Positions 19,809 through 27,388 of a stretch of DNA of 56,638 nt are shown here, piece by piece (the first letter of the stretch is position 1; the number at the start of each line of letters is the position of its first letter). Below the pieces are notes generated by a model. It was not told the DNA's origin and ran no database searches. It saw only the letters and a list, made by a program, of their open reading frames with translations. The DNA comes from Bacillota bacterium (lineage in GTDB: Bacteria > Bacillota > Clostridia > Caldicoprobacterales > DTU083): assembly GCA_029549985.1 (NCBI GenBank), contig JAKPIB010000035.1:93319-149956 (forward strand), given 5' to 3'. The position numbers and the translations under genes were made by a program.

Positions 19809-20228
19809 ATGTATGACCTTGGCGAGAAGGTATCCTATCTCAGGGGCCTGATAGAAGGGATGGGCTACAAGGAGGATTCCAACGAGGGAAGGATATATCT
19901 GGGCATAGTAGATATACTCCAGGAGATGGCAGACGCTATAGCTGAGCTGGAAACATCCCAGTCCGAGCTGAATGAGTATGTAGAATCGCTTGATGAAGAC
20001 CTGGCCGATGTGGAAGACGAGGTCTTTGGTACCGGCGACGATGATGACTATAATGAAGAAGGGGATTACAGGTACATAGAAGTGGAATGTCCCCATTGTC
20101 ATGATACTATATATTTTGATGAAGAAATATTCGATGAAGATGATGATATCGTATGTCCTACCTGCAACAAAGTCATCTATTCATCAGAAGCAGATGAAGA
20201 AGACGAGTCTGAAGAAGACGAGAGCTGA
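19809..20228 (+). CDS. Small acidic zinc-ribbon protein (CD1247 N-terminal domain family)
   Basis: A 139-aa protein with an N-terminal helical region (LGEKVSYLRGLIEGMGY ... LQEMADAIAELETSQSELNEYVESL, coiled-coil-like), a stretch very rich in Asp and Glu, a zinc-ribbon-like pair of motifs (CPHCHDTIYF ... CPTCNK) and an acidic tail. I recognise the family found after efp in Clostridia but not a function. It could contact RNA polymerase or ribosomal components, which is speculation. RBS AAGGAGGT is optimal and a strong terminator follows. Confidence 0.8.
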   Translation: MYDLGEKVSYLRGLIEGMGYKEDSNEGRIYLGIVDILQEMADAIAELETSQSELNEYVESLDEDLADVEDEVFGTGDDDDYNEEGDYRYIEVECPHCHDTIYFDEEIFDEDDDIVCPTCNKVIYSSEADEEDESEEDES

Positions 20229-20247
20229 AAATCTGATTATCAACACC

Positions 20248-20279
20248 AAAACTCCGGTTTTTGACCGGAGTTTTTTTAT
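20248..20279 (+). terminator. Rho-independent terminator of the efp operon
   Basis: AAACTCCGGT and ACCGGAGTTT form a 10-bp stem with a 5-nt loop, running into TTTTTTTATT. Strong. Confidence 0.85.
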
Positions 20280-20287
20280 TTGGTGTG

Positions 20288-20314
20288 ATATTCGAAACAA
20301 GCACTTCATAAACA
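20288..20314 (+). promoter_or_regulatory. Candidate sigma-E promoter of the spoIIIA operon
   Basis: ATATT (20288-20292), 14 bp, then CATAAACA (20307-20314) resembles the sigma-E consensus (kmATATT-N13-15-CATACAnT) with a few mismatches. The spoIIIA operon is sigma-E-dependent in Bacillus. Predicted by eye. Confidence 0.45.
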
Positions 20315-20342
20315 TTAGTATAAAAGGAGGACGAGTCTTGAT

Positions 20343-21335
20343 ATGCTGACTGCACAAAAAGGAACCTCATTCGAATGGCAAAAGCCGGTGCTTGAAACGC
20401 TGCCGGGCCATATAAGATCGATCATAGAAGGCCTTCCAGAGCCTATCCGTAAGGACCTTGAAGAGATCAGGGTACGTGAAAACAGGCCTTTGATGATATG
20501 CAGTCGCGGCAGGGACTATTTTGTATCTAGAGAAGGCAGATTGGTGCAGAATGCAGACGATTCTTATATAGTAACCCATGATGACACCAATTGCTTGCTC
20601 CAGCTTATATCCGATTATTCTATCTATGCCTTTGACGAAGAAATCAGAAACGGATACATCACATTAAGAGGCGGACACAGGGTCGGCATGGCCGGAAAGG
20701 CCGTTTTGGAAAATGGCAGAGTAAAAACATTGAAATATATCAACTCATTTAACATCAGGATTTCAAGAGAAATAATCGGGGCAGCTGATAAAGCAATGAA
20801 ATACATAACCTATGATAACCAGGTTTTTCATACACTGGTCCTTTCACCTCCTCAAATGGGCAAGACCACTCTGCTGCGAGATGTTTCAAGAAAGCTAAGC
20901 GACGGCTACTTGGGATTCAGAGGTCTTAAGACAGTCATAGTTGACGAGCGCTCAGAAATAGCAGGATGCTTCCGCGGCGTCCCTCAAAGACAGGTAGGCG
21001 TGAGGACGGATGTATTGGACGGCTGCCCAAAAGCAGATGGGATCATGATGGCAATCCGTTCCATGTCCCCAAGAGTGATAATTACAGACGAAATTGGAAG
21101 ACCGGAGGATGCGGTCGCTGTTGAGGAAGCTTTAAATGCAGGGATCAAGATCATAGCTTCAGCCCATGCATCAAGTCTCACTGATGCGTTGACCAGGCCC
21201 GTTCTATCAAGCCTGCTGACAAAAAAAACCTTTGAAAGAGTCATTGTATTAGGAGACTCTCTAGGCGTGGGGACTATGGAGAAGGTGTATGGCAGCGATT
21301 TGTGTACCCAGTTACTAGAAAATCCGGTACGTTAG
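20343..21335 (+). CDS. spoIIIAA: Stage III sporulation protein AA (ATPase)
   Basis: Secretion-type ATPase thought to energise the SpoIIIA-SpoIIQ channel between mother cell and forespore. The Walker A is LSPPQMGKTTLLRDVSRKL (near residue 170), the Walker B IIITDEIGRPEDA, and a GLKTVIVDERSEIAGC segment lies between them; the N-terminal half is a family-specific domain. Length is 330 aa. First gene of the eight-gene spoIIIA operon; the RBS AAGGAGG is strong. Confidence 0.95.
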   Translation: MLTAQKGTSFEWQKPVLETLPGHIRSIIEGLPEPIRKDLEEIRVRENRPLMICSRGRDYFVSREGRLVQNADDSYIVTHDDTNCLLQLISDYSIYAFDEEIRNGYITLRGGHRVGMAGKAVLENGRVKTLKYINSFNIRISREIIGAADKAMKYITYDNQVFHTLVLSPPQMGKTTLLRDVSRKLSDGYLGFRGLKTVIVDERSEIAGCFRGVPQRQVGVRTDVLDGCPKADGIMMAIRSMSPRVIITDEIGRPEDAVAVEEALNAGIKIIASAHASSLTDALTRPVLSSLLTKKTFERVIVLGDSLGVGTMEKVYGSDLCTQLLENPVR

Positions 21336-21349
21336 ATGAAGGAGTGAGA

Positions 21350-21880
21350 TTGATAATAATGTACCTTAAGCTTGTAACCAGCAGCATCATAATTGGCTGC
21401 TCGACATTCATCGGTTTTGAGTTTGCAAAAAAGCATGTTCTGCGAACCAGGCAGTTAAGAGAGCTCCAGGGGGCATTGTCCAGGCTGGAATCGGAAATAT
21501 TGCACTATATGACGCCCCTGCCGGAAGCGCTGGTCAGGATAGGCACAACTATGGATGGAGTTATAGGAGACCTGTTTTGTAGTACGGGGCAAATGCTCTC
21601 AGAGAAGCGGAACATGATCACATCGCAAGCCTGGAGAAATACACTTGACAGATTGAAGGACCAGTTGAGCTTAAATGAAGAAGAATACGATATCCTATAT
21701 AGATTCGGAGATCAGCTTGGCGGCAGCTACGGACAAGGCCAGTCCAAATATATCGGTTTGACTCTGACACAATTGTACCAACAGGAAATTAAAGCCCAGG
21801 AATGCAGGCAGAAATATGAGCGAATGTACAAGAGCCTTGGATTGCTGGGCGGTATAGCGCTGGCGGTATTACTTCTTTGA
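21350..21880 (+). CDS. spoIIIAB: Stage III sporulation protein AB
   Basis: Membrane-anchored protein resembling type II secretion GspF-like helical domains, part of the SpoIIIA channel. An N-terminal membrane segment (LVTSSIIIGCSTFIGFEFA) and a C-terminal one (SLGLLGGIALAVLLL) flank a helical domain. TTG 21350 is 5 bases after AAGGAG; ATG 21359 is the alternative start and would leave a 14-base gap. Length is 176 aa from the TTG. It begins 14 bp after spoIIIAA. Confidence 0.92.
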   Translation: MIIMYLKLVTSSIIIGCSTFIGFEFAKKHVLRTRQLRELQGALSRLESEILHYMTPLPEALVRIGTTMDGVIGDLFCSTGQMLSEKRNMITSQAWRNTLDRLKDQLSLNEEEYDILYRFGDQLGGSYGQGQSKYIGLTLTQLYQQEIKAQECRQKYERMYKSLGLLGGIALAVLLL

Positions 21881-21895
21881 TGGAGGTACTGAAGT

Positions 21896-22093
21896 ATGAA
21901 TGTTGATATTATATTCAAAATTGCTGCCGTGGGAATACTTATTGCGGTGATAAACCAGGTCCTGGTGAAGGCCGGCCGGGATGAAATAGCTATGATGACT
22001 ACACTTGCAGGTATAGTCGTTGTTCTCCTTATGGTCATAAATATGATAAACCAGCTATTCAACAGTGTAAAGTCCATATTTAGGTTTTATTGA
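21896..22093 (+). CDS. spoIIIAC: Stage III sporulation protein AC
   Basis: A 65-aa protein with two membrane segments (IIFKIAAVGILIAVINQVLV and MMTTLAGIVVVLLMVINMI) separated by a short KAGRDEIA loop. It is the size and pattern of SpoIIIAC, a small inner component of the SpoIIIA channel. RBS TGGAGGT; followed 23 bp later by spoIIIAD, to which it is related in sequence. Confidence 0.94.
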   Translation: MNVDIIFKIAAVGILIAVINQVLVKAGRDEIAMMTTLAGIVVVLLMVINMINQLFNSVKSIFRFY

Positions 22094-22116
22094 TATGGAC
22101 AAGTGGGGTGTAACAG

Positions 22117-22503
22117 ATGAACATAATCCAGGTTGTAGCTATAGGCTTAACCGCTGCTGTAATGGCAGTTATTGTTAAACAGCAAAGACAGGATATTGCA
22201 TTGCTTATATCACTGGCTGCCGGAACCGTTATATTTCTGCTGGTTCTTGGCAATATCAATGCAGTAGTAGAAACCATAAACAGCATGGTCAGAAAATCCA
22301 ACCTGGATACAGTCTATATAACAACGATTTTAAAAGTAATAGGAATAGCCTATATAGCAGAATTTGGATCACAAATCTGCAAAGATGCAGGAGAGACAGC
22401 TATTGCTTCCAAAATAGAAATGGGCGGAAAAATCCTTATTATGATACTCGCCCTTCCTGTCCTGACAGCTTTGTTGGAAGTCATCATAAAAATACTTCCA
22501 TAG
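22117..22503 (+). CDS. spoIIIAD: Stage III sporulation protein AD
   Basis: A 128-aa polytopic membrane protein: about four hydrophobic segments with a KQQRQDIALLISLAAG loop resembling the SpoIIIAC loop and AYIAEFGSQICKDAGETAIASKIEMGGK, a family signature. Part of the SpoIIIA transenvelope complex. Its place between spoIIIAC and spoIIIAE is the standard order. Confidence 0.94.
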   Translation: MNIIQVVAIGLTAAVMAVIVKQQRQDIALLISLAAGTVIFLLVLGNINAVVETINSMVRKSNLDTVYITTILKVIGIAYIAEFGSQICKDAGETAIASKIEMGGKILIMILALPVLTALLEVIIKILP

Positions 22504-22514
22504 GAGTCAAACAC

Positions 22515-23717
22515 ATGAAGAAAAAGATTGGAATCCTGGTGCTGATGCTGGTTTTACTGGCTTCACATGCAAAGGCGGCTGAAGAAGGTGTAAAGACCGC
22601 CAAAAGTGATCAAGTGTATGTTGAGTTCGAAGCCATAGTAAATGAGCAGCTGGACAGTATCGATACAAAGGACTGGGAACCGTATCTCAGGTACATTGAA
22701 AACAATGGTTCGCGCATAACCAAGGGCAGGTCTGCTCATGAGGTGATCGCTGGTTTGCTCAAGGGCACATATACGGTCGATATAGGTGGGGTGATCAAAG
22801 AAATCACGGGTATCTTCTTCGGAAATCTGTCATCCAACCTGATACTGCTGATCAAGATAATGGTCCTGGCTATAATATGCAGTATCTTCAACAACATGAA
22901 AAGCTCCTTCAGCAGTGAGTCAGTCGGCGATATCGGTTACTTCGTATGCTATAGCGTGACAGTGATCCTAATCGTGCAAAGTATTGTCAATATCCTGGCG
23001 GTTGGGAAAGATGGCATGGACCGGATGGTTGCCTTCATGCAGACTCTTTTTCCCATGTTGATAGCAATGCTCGCAGCGATGGGAAATATCGCCACCTCAG
23101 CAATGATACAGCCGGTTGTAGGCATGATGGTAGGTACTGTGGGAACTTTGTTAAAAAATACAATGATACCACTGATATCCTTGTCTGCTGTTATTACTCT
23201 GATGAATCATGTGAGCGAAAAAATCAGGCTCGATAAGCTGGGTAAGCTTCTGAAGAACTTATGCGTATGGATACTGACAGGCACTTTCACTATATTTATA
23301 GGAGTTTTAACATTACAAGGCGCAATGACTGCATCCTTTGATGGTATATCTATCCGTACTGCCAAGTTTGCGATTGATGCCTTTGTGCCTATAATGGGAA
23401 AATTATTTTCACAAACAGTGGATGCTGTGGTGAGTTGCTCCCTGCTTGTGAAAAACGCAGTCGGTGTAGCCGGTCTTATAATACTAAGTATGCTTTGTCT
23501 TATACCGGCACTTAAGATACTTGCGCTCTTGTTGACTTTCAAGCTTTCGAGCGCTTTGCTGGAACCAGTAACTGATAAACGGGTGGTAGAATGCCTAAAT
23601 GATATAGGCAATATCCTGATAGTTTTATTTGTAACAGTAATCGGCATCGCTATCATGTTTTATCTGACTGTAGCGCTGATCATTGGGACCGGGAATATCT
23701 CTGCAATGCTGAGGTGA
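22515..23717 (+). CDS. spoIIIAE: Stage III sporulation protein AE
   Basis: A 400-aa protein with an N-terminal signal peptide (MKKKIGILVLMLVLLASHAKA), a short extracytoplasmic region and a long C-terminal part with about seven membrane segments. Resembles transporter or export-apparatus components and is needed for channel assembly during engulfment. Starts 11 bp after spoIIIAD with the RBS TAGGAGT. Confidence 0.94.
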   Translation: MKKKIGILVLMLVLLASHAKAAEEGVKTAKSDQVYVEFEAIVNEQLDSIDTKDWEPYLRYIENNGSRITKGRSAHEVIAGLLKGTYTVDIGGVIKEITGIFFGNLSSNLILLIKIMVLAIICSIFNNMKSSFSSESVGDIGYFVCYSVTVILIVQSIVNILAVGKDGMDRMVAFMQTLFPMLIAMLAAMGNIATSAMIQPVVGMMVGTVGTLLKNTMIPLISLSAVITLMNHVSEKIRLDKLGKLLKNLCVWILTGTFTIFIGVLTLQGAMTASFDGISIRTAKFAIDAFVPIMGKLFSQTVDAVVSCSLLVKNAVGVAGLIILSMLCLIPALKILALLLTFKLSSALLEPVTDKRVVECLNDIGNILIVLFVTVIGIAIMFYLTVALIIGTGNISAMLR

Positions 23718-23726
23718 AGTGGAAAT

Positions 23727-24320
23727 ATGCAGGCTTTGCTCAAAGAATGGGCATTTAACATCGTTGCTGTAGTGATTCTTGCTGTACTGGTAGACATAAT
23801 ACTTCCCAGTAACAGCTACAAAAAGTATACAGGATTCGTATTCGGACTAATACTTACTATAGCTATACTGCAACCAATACTGCAGATATTAGGCAGGTCA
23901 GAAGAGCTCATAAAATCAGTGATCAGCAATACTACAGCTATGGAAAATGAAATAGTCAGGACACAAGCTGAGATATTTGGCAGCATGCATGACGATCAGA
24001 TCCTGGAGATTTACAGAAAGAATATGGAATCAAACATTACTGCAGCTATAAATAACGCTTTCGACCTTACTGATACATCGGTATCTATATCTTTCAGGCA
24101 AAGCAGCGAGGGATTTGATCCCTCATGCATAGATAGGCTGGATATCAAGACCCGTCTGAGGTCAGACGGCAAAGGCATAAAGCCCGTTATAGTCAACATC
24201 GGTAAAATGGATCAAAAATGGGATGTGTTGAGTCAGGATGGTAAGAAGGAGAGCATAAAGGATCTGATATACGAATTGTATGGAATCGAACCAAACAGGA
24301 TAAGTATTAAGTTCAATTAA
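23727..24320 (+). CDS. spoIIIAF: Stage III sporulation protein AF
   Basis: Two N-terminal membrane segments (FNIVAVVILAVLVDIILPS and FVFGLILTIAILQPILQIL) flank the SNSYKKYTGFV loop typical of SpoIIIAF, followed by a soluble ring-building-motif-like domain. Length is 197 aa. Its position 9 bp after spoIIIAE is as expected. Confidence 0.92.
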   Translation: MQALLKEWAFNIVAVVILAVLVDIILPSNSYKKYTGFVFGLILTIAILQPILQILGRSEELIKSVISNTTAMENEIVRTQAEIFGSMHDDQILEIYRKNMESNITAAINNAFDLTDTSVSISFRQSSEGFDPSCIDRLDIKTRLRSDGKGIKPVIVNIGKMDQKWDVLSQDGKKESIKDLIYELYGIEPNRISIKFN

Positions 24321-24335
24321 GGCTGAGGTGATCGT

Positions 24336-24929
24336 ATGGAAACATTAAGTTTGAAAAAGATATATGACAAGTTGAAAAAAGTTAAAAATATTGAGTATTT
24401 TCTTCTGATCCTTGCAATAGCAATAGTAGTGAGCATGCTTGGAAGCTTTTTTAATGCAGGCACTGACGATGGTACTACAGCGGTCGATCAAAGGAATATA
24501 AGGGAGGATACGGCAGACAATAACAAATACGATATTTTTGACAAGGAAGAACGATTGAAAAAGGTACTTTCGGCTATAAAAGGTGCAGGTGAAGTCGAGG
24601 TGATGATCTCATACAAGTCTAGTAAGGAAATAATCCCTGCAATGAACACTGTGCAATCATCTACACAGACTGAAGAGACAGACAGCAGCGGAGGGACCAG
24701 AAAAATAACGCAAACTGACACAAATACACAACCGGTCAGTTTAAGTACACAGAACGGTTCACAGCCCCTGATAGCCAAAGAGATGGAGCCCGAGATCCAG
24801 GGTGTGATTGTTGTTGCGGAAGGGGCAGATGACTTCAGAGTGAAAATCGAACTGCTCAATGCGGTACAAACAGTACTTGGTCTTAAGGCTAACCAGGTAG
24901 AAGTATTTGATATGGAAGATAAGAATTGA
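24336..24929 (+). CDS. spoIIIAG: Stage III sporulation protein AG
   Basis: Forms a large ring in the space between mother cell and forespore membranes. One membrane segment near residues 20-40 (YFLLILAIAIVVSMLGSFF) precedes a ring-building domain with LSAIKGAGEVEVMISY and GVIVVAEGADDFRVKIELLNAVQTVLGL. A Ser/Thr-rich insertion (about residues 100-145) interrupts the domain, as in other SpoIIIAG proteins. Length is 197 aa. Confidence 0.93.
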   Translation: METLSLKKIYDKLKKVKNIEYFLLILAIAIVVSMLGSFFNAGTDDGTTAVDQRNIREDTADNNKYDIFDKEERLKKVLSAIKGAGEVEVMISYKSSKEIIPAMNTVQSSTQTEETDSSGGTRKITQTDTNTQPVSLSTQNGSQPLIAKEMEPEIQGVIVVAEGADDFRVKIELLNAVQTVLGLKANQVEVFDMEDKN

Positions 24930-24943
24930 GGAGTGTGATCGAA

Positions 24944-25513
24944 GTGTTGGTAATAAAAAAGAAAAGTCTGATAATAGGCCTGTTGGTAATATTACTGATC
25001 ATTACCGGTTATCTGAACTTTGCTTTCAATAACAACAGCTTAAGGCCAGCAGGCAATCCAAACGGTTCAAAAAATGGATCCGGTAAACTGGATGGGAATG
25101 TAACAGTAACTGATCCGAATGAAAATGACGGCAAAACCGGCGATGAGTCAAAGGAAACGTCGGGATCAAGGTTTTTTATAGACTACAGGTTTGAAAGGGA
25201 GCATAACAGAAATAAAGAGGTTGAATACATCAACAGTATTATAAACAATCCCGATTCAGACCATGAGATGATCAAGGAAGCCCAGGCACAGCTTTTGGAG
25301 CTCACATCAAACATGGAGGCTGAGGCAGCGATAGAAAATCTCATCAAGGCTAAGGGATTTAAAGATGCTATCGCTATAATGCACAAGAATAACGTAAACA
25401 TAATTGTCGACAAACCGGAACTGACAGCAGATGAAGTGGCTCAGATCCTGGAAATAGTAAAGCGTCATTCGGATTTCTCTACGGACAATATTGTCATAAT
25501 ACCTAGGAGCTGA
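24944..25513 (+). CDS. spoIIIAH: Stage III sporulation protein AH
   Basis: Mother-cell membrane protein whose ring domain binds forespore SpoIIQ. Short basic N-terminus (VIKKKSL), one membrane segment (IIGLLVILLIITGYLNFAF), a low-complexity Gly/Asp/Asn linker, then the YscJ/FliF-like domain (IINNPDSDHEMIKEAQAQLLEL ... NVNIIVDKPELTADEVAQILEIV). GTG 24944 fits the GAGGAG site; a TTG at 24926 overlaps spoIIIAG without a site. Length is 189 aa. Last gene of the operon. Confidence 0.93.
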   Translation: MLVIKKKSLIIGLLVILLIITGYLNFAFNNNSLRPAGNPNGSKNGSGKLDGNVTVTDPNENDGKTGDESKETSGSRFFIDYRFEREHNRNKEVEYINSIINNPDSDHEMIKEAQAQLLELTSNMEAEAAIENLIKAKGFKDAIAIMHKNNVNIIVDKPELTADEVAQILEIVKRHSDFSTDNIVIIPRS

Positions 25514-25574
25514 TTACATAACCTTTTTTCTTTCATACAGAAGTCAATGAACCAGTAAAAAAATCTAGATATAT

Positions 25575-25603
25575 TTGTAAGTATCTTTTTTTTCTGATAT
25601 AAT
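25575..25603 (+). promoter_or_regulatory. Sigma-A promoter of the Asp23-family gene
   Basis: TTGTAA (25575-25580), 17 bp, TATAAT (25598-25603), between spoIIIAH and the Asp23-like gene. It separates sporulation from vegetative transcription. Confidence 0.65.
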
Positions 25604-25658
25604 AGCGTTGATAAAGCACTTGTATCATATGTGCGAAGCTGTCAGGGAGGTGAGACTG

Positions 25659-26057
25659 ATGTCGCAAGCATTGCAGACTTCCGGAGATGACCATGGCAAA
25701 ATAACATTTGCCAATGAAGTCGTGGCGATCATAGCCGGACTCGCCGCATCGGAGATCGAAGGGGTAGCAGCCATGAGCGGTGGTATCGCAGGCGGGATAG
25801 TTGAAAAGCTTGGCAGGAAAAATCTATCAAAAGGTGTAAAAGTAGAAGTCGGCGAGAAGGATACGGCTATTGACCTATACATAGTTGTGGAATACGGGGC
25901 TCGTATTCCCGAAATAGCCTGGAAGATACAGGAGAATGTTAAAAAAGCAGTAGAGACAATGACAGGCTTGAACGTAGTAGAGGTAAACATTCATGTGCAG
26001 GGTGTAAATTTCGAAAAGGACCCTAAGAAAATCGAAACACAGGCTAAAACCAGGTAA
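25659..26057 (+). CDS. Asp23/Gls24 family envelope stress response protein
   Basis: A 132-aa cytoplasmic protein with the family core: ITFANEVVAIIAGLAASEIEGVAAMSGG, then VKVEVGEKDTAIDLYIVVEYG and IQENVKKAVETMTGLNVVEVNIHVQGV. It corresponds to Bacillus YqhY, encoded beside nusB. Members polymerise at the membrane through AmaP, and yqhY mutants are affected in acetyl-CoA carboxylase control in Bacillus. The RBS GGGAGGTGA selects ATG 25659. A terminator follows and the amaP-like gene comes next. Confidence 0.92.
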   Translation: MSQALQTSGDDHGKITFANEVVAIIAGLAASEIEGVAAMSGGIAGGIVEKLGRKNLSKGVKVEVGEKDTAIDLYIVVEYGARIPEIAWKIQENVKKAVETMTGLNVVEVNIHVQGVNFEKDPKKIETQAKTR

Positions 26058-26065
26058 TTCAAACG

Positions 26066-26096
26066 ACCCTCTGACCAGGCTCAGAGGGTTATTTTG
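26066..26096 (+). terminator. Rho-independent terminator after the Asp23-family gene
   Basis: ACCCTCTGA and TCAGAGGGT form a perfect 9-bp stem with a 6-nt loop, followed by TATTTT. Confidence 0.7.
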
Positions 26097-26139
26097 AATT
26101 ATCGATGATCAATAAACATTACAAAGGAGTAATCAAATT

Positions 26140-26685
26140 ATGAGGCTGTTTGATCGTGTGTTGCTCTCGTTATACACATTTGTGATTTTTGTACTGGCCT
26201 TGTGTCTGCTTGGGATCTCGATCGGTTTGATAAGTTTGGATGCTATAGCAGACAGTATAAGCAGTATAAGCTATGGCTTCACCTTCATACTCATTACATC
26301 AGGTACAGCCCTAATATTCATCATAGTCAGCCTGAGGTTGTTTATAGCAGGCTTGATAGGAAGGAAACCTGCCAGTTCGCTGCTTAAAGAGACTGAAATG
26401 GGTTCGATACGCGTATCCGTCAATACCCTTGACGTGCTGGCTCAGAAAGCAGTTCGTTCCTTCAGCGAAATAAAGGATGTCAAGACCTTTATCTTGATAG
26501 AGAATGATGGTATAAGGGTACGTCTGAAGGTCAGCACCATGCCTGATGTTAAAATGCCTGAGCTTACCTTGGCCATACAAGCCAAAGTCAAGGAGTATGT
26601 CGAGGAATATTCAGGAATATTGGTGAAAGCAGTGCACATATACGTTGATAACCAGTTGACAGCAACCAAAAGCCGTGTCGAATAA
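26140..26685 (+). CDS. amaP: Alkaline shock membrane anchor protein AmaP
   Basis: A 181-aa protein with two N-terminal membrane segments (LYTFVIFVLALCLLGISIGLI and FTFILITSGTALIFIIVSLRLFIAGL) and a cytoplasmic Asp23-like domain (SIRVSVNTLDVLAQKAVRSF ... VKAVHIYVDNQL). AmaP anchors Asp23 at the membrane in Staphylococcus, and the Asp23-like gene lies just upstream. RBS AAAGGAG. It forms a tight run with the DUF2273 gene and nusB. Confidence 0.88.
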   Translation: MRLFDRVLLSLYTFVIFVLALCLLGISIGLISLDAIADSISSISYGFTFILITSGTALIFIIVSLRLFIAGLIGRKPASSLLKETEMGSIRVSVNTLDVLAQKAVRSFSEIKDVKTFILIENDGIRVRLKVSTMPDVKMPELTLAIQAKVKEYVEEYSGILVKAVHIYVDNQLTATKSRVE

Positions 26686-26697
26686 GGAGGAGCAGCA

Positions 26698-26928
26698 ATG
26701 ACCCTTAGAGAAATTGTTGTTTCCTGTTTAACAAACCATAGAGGGAAAACTATCGGGATGACCAGCGGCCTGCTATTCGGCATTCTTGTTTTGCTGATTG
26801 GTTTTTTTAGAAGCCTCTTCCTTGCGATATGCATTGGTGTGGGTTATTGGATAGGCCGTCTGTATGACAGGGAAGAGAGCTTTATGGCTTTTTTGGACAA
26901 GATATTACCAAACGGACTGCGTAAATGA
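26698..26928 (+). CDS. DUF2273 small membrane protein
   Basis: A 76-aa protein with two membrane segments (GMTSGLLFGILVLLIGFFRSLFLAICIGVGYWIG, split near FFRS) and charged ends (RLYDREESFMAFLDK). This family accompanies Asp23 and AmaP in many Firmicutes and is presumed to be part of the same membrane-bound stress assembly. Function unknown. RBS AAGGAGGAG; 12 bp after amaP. Confidence 0.85.
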   Translation: MTLREIVVSCLTNHRGKTIGMTSGLLFGILVLLIGFFRSLFLAICIGVGYWIGRLYDREESFMAFLDKILPNGLRK

Positions 26929-26964
26929 TACCAACGCACAACACAGGAGGACATGAGGTAAATA

Positions 26965-27384
26965 ATGGCTAGAAGACCTGCAAGAGAAGCAGCGATGAAG
27001 CTGTTGTACCAAAGGGAGTTTTCTGAAGAATATGATCAGAATTTGCTCACCGATCTGAAAACTGAATTATCATTGAGCAAGCATGATATGGAATATATCC
27101 AGGATATCCTTGAAGGTTGTATAAGGCACAGGGGAGAGATCGACAGTATCATAAAGGAGAGGTCCAAGGGCTGGAGATTTGACCGGCTGTCAAAGGTTGA
27201 CCTTGCAATTTTAAGACTTGCCTTGTATGAGATACTGTATCGTGATGACATCCCTGAGAGTGTTTCCGTTAATGAAGGAGTGGAGCTGGCTAAAAAATAC
27301 GGCAACGAGAAATCCGGTTCATTTGTAAATGGCGTATTAGGCTGTTATCTACGTTCAGCAAATACTTCTCCTGATTCGGAGTAG
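26965..27384 (+). CDS. nusB: Transcription antitermination factor NusB
   Basis: NusB binds boxA RNA with S10 and supports rRNA transcription. All-helical; ARRPAREAAMKLLYQREF at the start and KVDLAILRLALYEILYRDDIPESVSVNEGVELAKKYG ... FVNGVLG at the C-terminus are signature segments. Length is 139 aa. Fourth member of the Asp23-amaP-DUF2273-nusB-folD gene order. Confidence 0.95.
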   Translation: MARRPAREAAMKLLYQREFSEEYDQNLLTDLKTELSLSKHDMEYIQDILEGCIRHRGEIDSIIKERSKGWRFDRLSKVDLAILRLALYEILYRDDIPESVSVNEGVELAKKYGNEKSGSFVNGVLGCYLRSANTSPDSE

Positions 27385-27388
27385 ACCA

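Noticed and set aside
20030-20228. Acidic repeats as a CRISPR-like or tandem repeat array
   Set aside because: The apparent repetition is only GAA/GAT codon bias in the acidic tail of a protein; there is no regular unit or spacer.
24660-24780. Ser/Thr-rich stretch in spoIIIAG as a foreign insertion
   Set aside because: SpoIIIAG proteins normally have a low-complexity insertion at this point and the frame is unbroken.
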